Source: Firmicutes bacterium ADurb.Bin467 (lineage in GTDB: Bacteria; Bacillota; Clostridia; Christensenellales; Aristaeellaceae). Taken from it: a stretch of 5,127 nucleotides of DNA. The notes under the pieces are model-generated. The model saw nothing but the letters and a program-made list of their open reading frames with translations, did no database searches and was not told where the DNA came from. Where the stretch lies: the NCBI GenBank assembly GCA_002068815.1, contig MWAC01000303.1:1-5127 (forward strand), read 5' to 3'. The position numbers and the translations under genes were made by a program. Below are positions 1 to 5,127 of the stretch, in pieces; positions within the stretch are counted from its first letter, which is position 1, and each line of letters begins with the position of its first letter.

Positions 1-40
1 GTGCTCGCTCGACCAGGCGCGCATGCGGATGAAGAAGTGA
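1..40 (+). CDS. C-terminal tail of upstream gene, probably CUT2 sugar ABC permease (partial)
   Basis: Only the last 12 codons and a TGA stop at 38-40 are visible, read in the frame that starts at base 2. They give the tail CSLDQARMRMKK. A short basic tail after a Leu-Asp-Gln motif is common at the C-terminus of RbsC/XylH-type permeases, where the last membrane helix is followed by a few Arg/Lys residues in the cytoplasm. The next gene is the matching ATPase, and this transporter otherwise lacks a permease in the window. The permease call is an inference from context; the open frame and the stop are what the sequence shows. Confidence 0.5.
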   Translation, partial: CSLDQARMRMKK

Positions 41-45
41 GGTGG
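39..45 (+). promoter_or_regulatory. Shine-Dalgarno site that decides the ATPase start
   Basis: The sequence GAGGTGG overlaps the TGA stop of the upstream gene and lies 5 bases before the GTG at 51. A GTG at 42 is in the same frame but sits inside this purine-rich site, so it is the poorer start. The overlap of stop codon and ribosome site suggests translational coupling between the upstream gene and the ATPase. Confidence 0.6.
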
Positions 46-50
46 CGGCG

Positions 51-1562
51 GTGTCGGAGACGATTCTCGAAATGCGGGGCATCACGAAGCGGTTCGGCGG
101 CGTCGCGGCGCTGAGCTCTGTGTCGATCGACCTGCGGGCGTCGGAGATTCACGCGATCGTCGGCGAAAACGGCGCGGGCAAATCGACGCTGATGAAGATT
201 CTGAGCGGCAGCTACCCGCACGGAAGCTACGAGGGCGAGATATGGATCGGCGGCAGGAGGGTGCAGTTCTCGACGCCGTCGGACGCGGTGAAATCCGGCA
301 TCGAGATGATCTATCAGGAGATCAGCATGCACCTGGATCTCTCGGTTGCGGAGAACATCTTCCTCGGGCGGATGCCGAAAAAGCGCGGCACGGTCGATTG
401 GAAGGCGGCGTTCCGAAACGCGAAGAAATATACGGACATGGTCGGCCTCGACGTATCCGTCCGGCAGACGCTGCGCGACCTCTCGACGAGCCGGCAGCAG
501 ATGGTCGCGATCGCGCGCGCGCTTTCGCGGGACCCGAAGATACTGGTGCTCGACGAGCCGACCTCTGCGCTCACCGAAAGCGAGGTCGAGACGCTGTTTG
601 ACAACCTGTTCCGCTTGAAGGAGCGCGGCATCTCGTGCATCTACATCACGCACAAGATGAAGGAGGTCATGCGCCTCGCCGACCGCGTGACGGTGCTTAG
701 GGACGGGCGGCACATCTCGACCCGCAGCCGCGCGGAGGTCACGATCGACTCGGTCATCGAGGAGATGGTCAACCGCAAGATCGGAAACCTGTATCCCAAG
801 CAGGCCGTGCCGCTCGGAGGGGAGGCGCTCAGGGTCGAGGAACTGACCGTCGCGCACCCGTACTCGACCGGCAAGAACATCGTAGACCATGTGTCGTTCT
901 CGGTGCGAAGGGGCGAGATCTTGGGCATCGTCGGGCTCGTCGGCGCGGGGCGGAGCGAGCTCGTCAGCGGCATCGTCGGCGCGATCCCGATCGCGGGCGG
1001 CCGCGTGTTCGTCGACGGCAAGCCCGTATCGCTCAAGAACCCGCGCAGGGCGATCCGCCGGGGCGTCGCGCTTTTGAGCGAGGACCGCAAGGTCAACGGC
1101 TATGTGCCGACGATGGACATCGCCCAGAACGTGTCGCTCGCGAGCATCGAGCAGATCGCCGACCGCTCGATCCTTCGCCCCAAGCGGGAGCGCGACTTCG
1201 CGAGGAAGTGGATCGGCGAGCTCTCGATCCGCGCGCGGTCGGAAAAGGACAACATCATGAGCCTCTCCGGCGGCAACCAGCAGAAGGTCGTGCTCGCGAA
1301 GTGGCTGATGACGCGCCCGGGCGTTCTCTTGCTCGACGAGCCGACGCGCGGCATCGACGTCGGCGCGAAGGCGCAAATCTACGAGATCATGACCGCGCTC
1401 GCGAGACAGGGCATGGCGATCGTGATGATCTCCTCCGAGCTTCCGGAATTGGTCGGCATGTGCGACCGGTTCATCGTGCTCTCGGAGGGCAGGCGCATGG
1501 CGGAATTTCAGCGCGGCGAGGCGGACGAGGAGAAATTCCTGAAGGTCGCCGCGGGCGGCTGA
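51..1562 (+). CDS. CUT2-family sugar ABC transporter ATP-binding protein (RbsA/MglA/XylG type)
   Basis: This is the cytoplasmic ATPase that powers monosaccharide import; it holds two fused nucleotide-binding domains in 503 residues, the usual length. Domain 1 has Walker A GENGAGKST (38-46), the Q-loop Gln 89, a degenerate signature LSTSRQQ (144-150), Walker B ending LVLDEP (165-170) and the switch His 201. Domain 2 has a degenerate Walker A GLVGAGRSE (295-303, Arg in place of the ATP-binding Lys), the family-typical LLSEDRK (341-347), a canonical signature LSGGNQQ (405-411), Walker B with DEPTRGIDVG (429-438), and Ser where the switch His should be (MISSELPE, 459-466). The segment YPHGSYEGEI after Walker A resembles XylG/GguA-like members, but the substrate cannot be read from it. 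It lies directly before the binding-protein gene and after a probable permease. The start was set at GTG 51 from ribosome-site spacing; GTG 42 would add three residues. Confidence 0.96.
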   Translation: MSETILEMRGITKRFGGVAALSSVSIDLRASEIHAIVGENGAGKSTLMKILSGSYPHGSYEGEIWIGGRRVQFSTPSDAVKSGIEMIYQEISMHLDLSVAENIFLGRMPKKRGTVDWKAAFRNAKKYTDMVGLDVSVRQTLRDLSTSRQQMVAIARALSRDPKILVLDEPTSALTESEVETLFDNLFRLKERGISCIYITHKMKEVMRLADRVTVLRDGRHISTRSRAEVTIDSVIEEMVNRKIGNLYPKQAVPLGGEALRVEELTVAHPYSTGKNIVDHVSFSVRRGEILGIVGLVGAGRSELVSGIVGAIPIAGGRVFVDGKPVSLKNPRRAIRRGVALLSEDRKVNGYVPTMDIAQNVSLASIEQIADRSILRPKRERDFARKWIGELSIRARSEKDNIMSLSGGNQQKVVLAKWLMTRPGVLLLDEPTRGIDVGAKAQIYEIMTALARQGMAIVMISSELPELVGMCDRFIVLSEGRRMAEFQRGEADEEKFLKVAAGG

Positions 1563-1574
1563 AAATCGGCTTCT

Positions 1575-1592
1575 CCGGGGGAAATCCCCCGG
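1575..1592 (+). other. GC hairpin in the leader of the binding-protein gene
   Basis: CCGGGGG (1575-1581) pairs perfectly with CCCCCGG (1586-1592) around a four-base loop AAAT. It begins 12 bases after the ATPase stop and ends 22 bases before the strong ribosome site GGAGGAGGG (1615-1623) of the binding-protein gene. No T-run follows, so it does not look like a classic intrinsic terminator. It may mark an mRNA processing point or protect the 5' end of a processed binding-protein transcript; that role is inferred. Confidence 0.6.
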
Positions 1593-1629
1593 CAACATAG
1601 GAACGATCAAAATTGGAGGAGGGCAAACC

Positions 1630-2613
1630 ATGAAAAAACCCGTGGCAATTCTCTTGATGCTGGCCTTGCTCGTCATCGCCGCGCTCGCGCCGGCCGCTTC
1701 GGCGGAGGAGCAACCCTACATCATCCTCGTCAACGCGCTCGTCGGCCACCCGGTCTATGAGCAGCAGGCCGTGGGCGCGCGCATGGCGGCCGAGGACTTC
1801 GGCGTGAAACTGGAGATCATCGGCCCCGCGATGGGCACGAACGCGCTCGTCGAGGAGACGAACAACTTCATCGACAACGCGATCTCGATGCACCCCGACG
1901 CCATCATCACGGAGCCCTGGGACCCGTCGATGAACGCCGCGGTCGCGCGCATCTACGCGGCCGGCATCCCGAACTTCTGCACGAGCAACCTGCCGGAGAA
2001 CGAGGAGCACTTCGTCTCGTGGATCGGCACCGACAACTACAACTACGGCATCGCCGCGGCGGACATGATCGCCGAGAAGACCGGCGGCAAGGCGAACGTC
2101 TGCATCATGATGGCGAACTTCGACGCCACGAACCAGGTCGAGCAGAAGAAGGGCTTCGAGGACACGATCGCCCAGAAGTATCCGGACATCAAGGTCGCCG
2201 TGACCGAGGCCGACGGCGCCGACATGTCAAAGGCACTGACGAAGTTCGAGGAAATCTACACCGCGTATCCGGAGGTCGACGTCGTGTGGATGCTCGAGGG
2301 CACCGGCGGACCCGCCGCCGCGCAGGTCGCCAAGGAGAAGGGCCGCCAGATACTGATCCTCGATATCGACGCGGTCGAGCAGACGGTCGATCTGATCGGC
2401 AAGGGCGAGATCTGGGCGACGCTCGCGCAGAACTTCTACAAGCGCGGCTACGAGTCCGTGCGCATGGCCTACGAGTACGTGACGAACGGAAACGCCGACA
2501 CGTTTGAGAAGTACAACGACTCCGGCGTCGTGCTGATCACGAAGGACAACGTCGAGACCTACGAGGACGACCTGCTCGCGGCGATCCGCCTCAAGGGGAC
2601 GCCGATGAAGTAA
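1630..2613 (+). CDS. Secreted sugar ABC transporter substrate-binding protein (Peripl_BP_4 fold)
   Basis: This is the extracytoplasmic receptor that delivers ligand to the CUT2 permease. The 327 residues start with a signal peptide: Lys-Lys, a hydrophobic core (about 5-20) and a probable signal peptidase I cut after Ala-Ser-Ala (25/26). No lipobox cysteine is present, so it should be released, not lipid-anchored. The mature part follows the two-lobe pattern of ribose/galactose-type binding proteins: a first strand with IILVNALVGHP, an EPWDP turn (95-99) where the family has the stretch around DAxxxxP, and a late LDIDA (244-248) with Asp 247 plus LAQNF (265-269) with Gln 267, positions that commonly touch the ligand in this family. 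The first-lobe motif is unusual enough that a ligand cannot be named. Ribosome site GGAGGAGGG lies 6 bases before the ATG. The gene has a hairpin on each side, which fits its need for higher expression than the ATPase. Confidence 0.93.
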   Translation: MKKPVAILLMLALLVIAALAPAASAEEQPYIILVNALVGHPVYEQQAVGARMAAEDFGVKLEIIGPAMGTNALVEETNNFIDNAISMHPDAIITEPWDPSMNAAVARIYAAGIPNFCTSNLPENEEHFVSWIGTDNYNYGIAAADMIAEKTGGKANVCIMMANFDATNQVEQKKGFEDTIAQKYPDIKVAVTEADGADMSKALTKFEEIYTAYPEVDVVWMLEGTGGPAAAQVAKEKGRQILILDIDAVEQTVDLIGKGEIWATLAQNFYKRGYESVRMAYEYVTNGNADTFEKYNDSGVVLITKDNVETYEDDLLAAIRLKGTPMK

Positions 2614-2625
2614 CCAGGGTGAACG

Positions 2626-2651
2626 CCCCCGCCGGGAGTTCCCGGCGGGGG
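2626..2651 (+). terminator. Strong GC hairpin after the binding-protein gene, possible partial terminator
   Basis: An 11-base arm (2626-2636, CCCCCGCCGGG) pairs perfectly with 2641-2651 (CCCGGCGGGGG) around the loop AGTT. It starts 12 bases after the TAA stop and ends 14 bases before the ATG of the regulator gene. The bases after it (ATTCGAGGG) hold no T-run. It may therefore act as a 3' stabiliser of the binding-protein mRNA or a leaky terminator that lowers regulator expression, not a full stop. There is no room for a promoter between it and the next gene. Confidence 0.55.
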
Positions 2652-2665
2652 ATTCGAGGGAGAGG

Positions 2666-3670
2666 ATGACCGTGCCGAAGCTAAGCGACATCGCCATTCG
2701 AACGGGGCTCAACGTATCGACCATTTCGCGCGCGCTCAGGGAGGCGCCGGACATCAGCCGCGACACGATCCGCTACGTGCAGATGGTCGCGCAGGAGGTC
2801 GGCTACCGCTATCGCAAGCTCGACCAATTGAACGCGCGCTCGATCGGCGTGATTTTGCCCGAGGTGCGCAGCCACTACTACGCCGAGATCGCGCACGCGA
2901 TCACGAAGGAGATCGGAAAGCACGGCTACTCGGCGCTTCTGATGCTGTCGGGATTCGACACCGAGAGGATCATGGCGGCGTTTGAGGAGATGCTCAAGCA
3001 GGACATCGTCGGCGTGATTTTGAGCGGCATCCCGGGCGTCGACGAGCAGCGCGTCGCGGCGTGCACGCTGCCGACCGTCGTTTTGACCGAGGCGAACCTG
3101 CTTGCGAGCATCGACACGATATTCGTCGACAGCAACTCCGTCATGCGGCAGGCGCTCGAGCATCTGGCCGCGCTCGGGCACGAGAGGATCGGCTATGTCG
3201 GCGAATACGCGTCCGACATACGCTACCGCGCGCTCGTCGAGCTCTGCCGGCAGAGGGAGATGCCGCTCGACCCGCGGTTCGTCAAGCGCGGCGCGGAGCG
3301 GTTTGAGCTCGGCGGATACCTGCGCGCGAAGGAGCTTCTGCAGGAGAAGGAGCTTCCCACGGCCATCATCGCGAGCTACGATCAGGTCGCCTTCGGCGCG
3401 ATGCGCGCGATGCAGGAGGCGGGGCTCTCGATTCCGCGCGACATGTCGGTCGTCGGCGTCGACGACACGATCCTGGGAGACTACATGCCGGTAAAACTCA
3501 CCACCGTCACGAACCCCGGAAGCCACATGGGCGTCGTCGCCGTCAAGCTCCTGATGGACAGCGTCCAGAAGCCCCTCGACCACGTGGTGCAGAGGGTCGC
3601 GCTGCAATCCAGATTGATCGCGCGCGAGTCGACCGCGCCCGCACCGAACGCGAAATCAGACGGCCGATAG
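2666..3670 (+). CDS. LacI-family transcriptional regulator
   Basis: A 334-residue cytoplasmic DNA-binding regulator, probably controlling this transport cluster. Residues 5-25 form the LacI helix-turn-helix (KLSDIAIRTGLNVSTISRAL), followed by the third helix up to EVGYRYR (44-50). From IGVILPE (60-66) on, it has the periplasmic-binding-protein-like sensor domain, including ALEHLAALGHERIGYVG and the late VVGVDD motif, and it ends in the usual LxSRLIARESTA. The linker between GY (46-47) and IGVI has about 14 residues against 18 in E. coli LacI and PurR, and the usual PNxxAxxL hinge-helix pattern is not clear; LDQL (52-55) may take its place. Two starts are possible: ATG 2666, with GAGG (2656-2659) 6 bases upstream, and in-frame GTG 2672, with GAGG (2662-2665) 6 bases upstream. 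The ATG is reported. The effector is probably the imported ligand or a derivative, by inference from position. Confidence 0.94.
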   Translation: MTVPKLSDIAIRTGLNVSTISRALREAPDISRDTIRYVQMVAQEVGYRYRKLDQLNARSIGVILPEVRSHYYAEIAHAITKEIGKHGYSALLMLSGFDTERIMAAFEEMLKQDIVGVILSGIPGVDEQRVAACTLPTVVLTEANLLASIDTIFVDSNSVMRQALEHLAALGHERIGYVGEYASDIRYRALVELCRQREMPLDPRFVKRGAERFELGGYLRAKELLQEKELPTAIIASYDQVAFGAMRAMQEAGLSIPRDMSVVGVDDTILGDYMPVKLTTVTNPGSHMGVVAVKLLMDSVQKPLDHVVQRVALQSRLIARESTAPAPNAKSDGR

Positions 3671-3691
3671 GCCGGGGGAACATAGAGAGGG

Positions 3692-3701
3692 ATATCGATA
3701 T
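3692..3701 (+). promoter_or_regulatory. Perfect palindrome at the start of the ceramidase-like gene, possible LacI-type operator
   Basis: ATATCGATAT is a perfect 10-base palindrome with a central CG, the symmetry seen in many LacI-family operators. It is AT-rich in a GC-rich surround and lies between the ribosome site (AGAGAGG, 3684-3690) and the ATG at 3700, overlapping the ATG by two bases. It is shorter than a usual operator (14-20 bases), no second copy was found in the window, and no promoter is seen upstream, so it is a weak candidate only. Confidence 0.25.
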
Positions 3702-5127
3702 GCCGGAAACTCTCAGAATCGGATGGGCGTCGGAGTCCATCACGCCGGACCGACCGGTGATGCTCGAGGGACAGCTCTACCCGCGCGTGTCGCAATACGT
3801 GCACGACCCGATCACCGCGACCGCGCTCGCGCTCTCGATGGGGGACAAGCACTGCGTGATGGTGTCGCTGGACATGGTGTTCATCTCGGAGGCGCTCGCG
3901 GCGAGGATTCGCGCGGCGGTCGGCGGCGCGGCCGGGCTCGACGCGGACGCGATCACCTTCAGCTGCATACATACGCACAACTCGACGAGCTTTTCACACG
4001 ACGCGTTCCGCGAGCGGTTCCGCGCGACGCTGGGCGACGGCGTGCCGCCGCTTCCGCTGCCGGACGACCTGCTCGGGGGCGAGGAGGCGACGCGGTTTGC
4101 GGTCGGCCGCATCGCGGGCGCGATATTGCGCGCGTGGGAGGGCCGCGCCCCCGGCGGCGTGAGCTGCGCGCAGGAGTACGCAGCGGTCGGCTTCAACCGG
4201 CGGCCGGTGTTCCGCCGCGCGAACGGAAACGCCGACAGCGTGATGTACGGCGGCTGCGACGACCCGAACTTCGTGCGCTTCGAGGGCACGGTCGACCACG
4301 GCGTCAACGCGCTCTACACGTGGGATGTCGCCGGCAACCTGACCGGCGTCGCGGTCGGCGTGCCGTGCCCGGCGCAGGTCATGGAGCTGCACTCGTTCAT
4401 CTCGGCCGACTTCTGGGGGCACGCGCGCGCGCACATCCGCGAAAAGCTCGGGAACGTGTTCGTGCTGCCGCTGTGCGAGGCGTCCGGCGACCAGAACCCG
4501 CTCGACCTCGTGCGCATCTCTAAGTCGAACCGCGAGGAGCTCGCGAAGTGGAACGCGCAGGCGGGCGAGGTGTGGCTGAACCTCGACCTCGACCGCGAGT
4601 GCGACCGGATCGGGCGCAGGATCGCGTCCGCGGTCGAGATCGCGCTGCCGGCCGCTCGCGCGGCGATCGAGTACCTGCCGGCGTTCAAGTTCCTGCGCTC
4701 GGAGGTCGAGCTTCCGATCCGCACGGTCGACGCGGCGGACGCGATCGAGGCGAAGCGCGCAATCGAGGAGGCGCAGGCGCGGTATACCCGGGAGCACCCG
4801 GCGACGAGCGAGGACATCGTGGAAATCTTCGAGCCGCTCGGCGTCCACGACCGCTGGAAACTGCAGCGGCAGACGCAGTCGTTCCGCTACCGCGCGGCCT
4901 TTTTGCGGCTCGGCAATGCGGTGCTCTCGTTCAACCCGTTCGAGCTGTTCGTCGACTACGCGCTGCGCATCCGGGCGCGCGCGAAGGCCGAGCACGTGTT
5001 CATCGTGCAATTGACCGACGGCTACGCGGGGTACCTGCAGACCGATGGGTACGGGGCGTACGAGACGGCGCTAAAGGAAAATCCGGACATCATCCATGTG
5101 GGCTGCATGGCCCATGCCCGGAGGAAG
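3700..5127 (+). CDS. Neutral/alkaline ceramidase-like superfamily protein, 3' end replaced by IS66 transposase sequence, open at window end
   Basis: The frame is open for 476 codons from ATG 3700 (ribosome site AGAGAGG, 9 bases upstream) to the window end with no stop. Residues 1-446 follow the N-terminal catalytic domain of the neutral ceramidase superfamily (PF04734): GWASESITPD near the start (8-17), a metal-type HTH (91-93), an FNRRP block (198-202), GDQNP (263-267), FNPFELF (411-417) and LTDGYAGYL (438-446). There is no signal peptide, so a cytoplasmic location is likely. By motif alignment, the zinc ligands His, Glu and Tyr of Pseudomonas ceramidase match His 93, Glu 415 and Tyr 445. 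A second His ligand appears to be Cys 223 (VPCPAQ), and the serine nucleophile of GDVSPN is absent. It is therefore probably a related hydrolase of unknown substrate, not a ceramidase. Family members normally run on with GYLPT and some tens of residues; here the frame instead enters IS66 TnpC sequence from about residue 446, so the native C-terminus is missing. Confidence 0.85.
   Translation, partial: MPETLRIGWASESITPDRPVMLEGQLYPRVSQYVHDPITATALALSMGDKHCVMVSLDMVFISEALAARIRAAVGGAAGLDADAITFSCIHTHNSTSFSHDAFRERFRATLGDGVPPLPLPDDLLGGEEATRFAVGRIAGAILRAWEGRAPGGVSCAQEYAAVGFNRRPVFRRANGNADSVMYGGCDDPNFVRFEGTVDHGVNALYTWDVAGNLTGVAVGVPCPAQVMELHSFISADFWGHARAHIREKLGNVFVLPLCEASGDQNPLDLVRISKSNREELAKWNAQAGEVWLNLDLDRECDRIGRRIASAVEIALPAARAAIEYLPAFKFLRSEVELPIRTVDAADAIEAKRAIEEAQARYTREHPATSEDIVEIFEPLGVHDRWKLQRQTQSFRYRAAFLRLGNAVLSFNPFELFVDYALRIRARAKAEHVFIVQLTDGYAGYLQTDGYGAYETALKENPDIIHVGCMAHARRK
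5017..5061 (+). repeat. Near-direct repeat across the chimera join (Asp-Gly-Tyr-x-x-Tyr twice)
   Basis: Bases 5017-5034 and 5044-5061 match at 14 of 18 positions and encode DGYAGY and DGYGAY, 27 bases apart. The first copy belongs to the ceramidase-like family and the second to the IS66 transposase family. Each motif is native to its own family, so the likeness looks coincidental, but it places the join between the two copies. Confidence 0.6.
5035..5127 (+). mobile_element. tnpC: Internal fragment of IS66-family transposase (TnpC), in frame with the preceding gene
   Basis: The last 31 codons encode LQTDGYGAYE (446-455) and, after ENPDI, HVGCMAHARRK (466-476). LQTDGYxxY followed about 15 residues later by VGCxAHxRRK is the hallmark of the IS66 TnpC catalytic region, where the motif lies well inside a roughly 500-residue protein; the usual Trp after Cys is Met here. 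The upstream IS66 parts (left inverted repeat, tnpA, tnpB, first half of tnpC) are all missing. Codon use shifts as well: both His codons are CAT, whereas 11 of 12 His codons in the gene before the join are CAC, and GC by hand count falls to about 61% (53 of 87) from about 67% in 4921-4980. The rest of the element, if present, lies beyond the window. Confidence 0.88.

Noticed and set aside
42..50. GTG at 42 as the ATPase start
   Set aside because: It lies inside the likely ribosome site GAGGTGG and has no well-spaced site of its own; GTG 51 is spaced correctly. The difference is only three residues.
2626..2651. Full intrinsic terminator that would end the operon after the binding-protein gene
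   Set aside because: The stem is strong, but no T-run follows and the next gene starts 14 bases later with no room for its own promoter. A partial role is kept in the feature list.
3994..5010. Long open frame on the minus strand (about 338 codons) opposite the ceramidase-like gene, and a similar one at 2681-3607 opposite the regulator
   Set aside because: Both are rich in Arg, Asp and Val with no recognisable domain, and they lie antisense to well-supported genes. Strong third-position GC bias creates such open shadow frames.
5030..5040. Adjacent KpnI (GGTACC) and PstI (CTGCAG) recognition sequences at the chimera join, hinting at a cloning junction
   Set aside because: Each is encoded by residues expected from one of the two families (Gly-Tyr-Leu and Leu-Gln), no other polylinker sites are present, and no vector sequence is seen. 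Chance is the simpler reading.
5035..5127. A complete IS66 element or a simple IS insertion
   Set aside because: No left inverted repeat, tnpA, tnpB or target duplication is seen at the join; only the middle of tnpC is present.
1..5127. CRISPR array, tRNA, rRNA or riboswitch
   Set aside because: No regularly spaced repeats, no cloverleaf-like or rRNA sequence, and no intergenic gap longer than 67 bases that could hold a riboswitch.

Overview
The window is GC-rich bacterial DNA, packed with genes that all read on the + strand. It holds one sugar-type uptake and regulation cluster, and its right-hand edge runs into a piece of an insertion sequence. No gene here fixes the taxonomy. Protein style and codon use suggest a high-GC anaerobe, possibly Clostridia-like. 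However, the binding protein has a plain cleavable signal peptide and no lipobox, which is unusual for a Gram-positive transporter, so the host is left open.

Layout. Positions 1-40 are the last codons of an upstream gene, probably the transporter's permease. Positions 51-1562 encode a double-domain ATPase of the ribose/galactose/xylose (CUT2) ABC family. After a small hairpin comes the secreted substrate-binding protein (1630-2613). A strong GC hairpin (2626-2651) follows it, then a LacI-family repressor (2666-3670). Last is a protein of the neutral/alkaline ceramidase-like superfamily (from 3700), which stays open to the window end. Gaps are 9 to 67 bases, so this reads as one operon, with hairpins on both sides of the binding-protein gene that could set its dose. 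No stretch above 300 bases lacks a gene.

How it may work. The binding protein captures a small polar ligand, probably a sugar or sugar-like compound. The permease and ATPase import it, and the LacI protein probably senses it or a breakdown product. The ceramidase-like protein may be a cytoplasmic hydrolase acting on the imported compound. It has no signal peptide and lacks the serine nucleophile of true ceramidases, so a real ceramidase role is unlikely.

Main surprise. Near position 5035 the ceramidase-like reading frame passes, without a frameshift or stop, into the middle of an IS66-type transposase (TnpC). The join lies in a short stretch that both families encode (Gly-Tyr-Leu-x-Thr). It is either a real recombination scar that makes a chimeric gene or an assembly join at a multicopy IS element. 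It should be resolved before the last gene is used.
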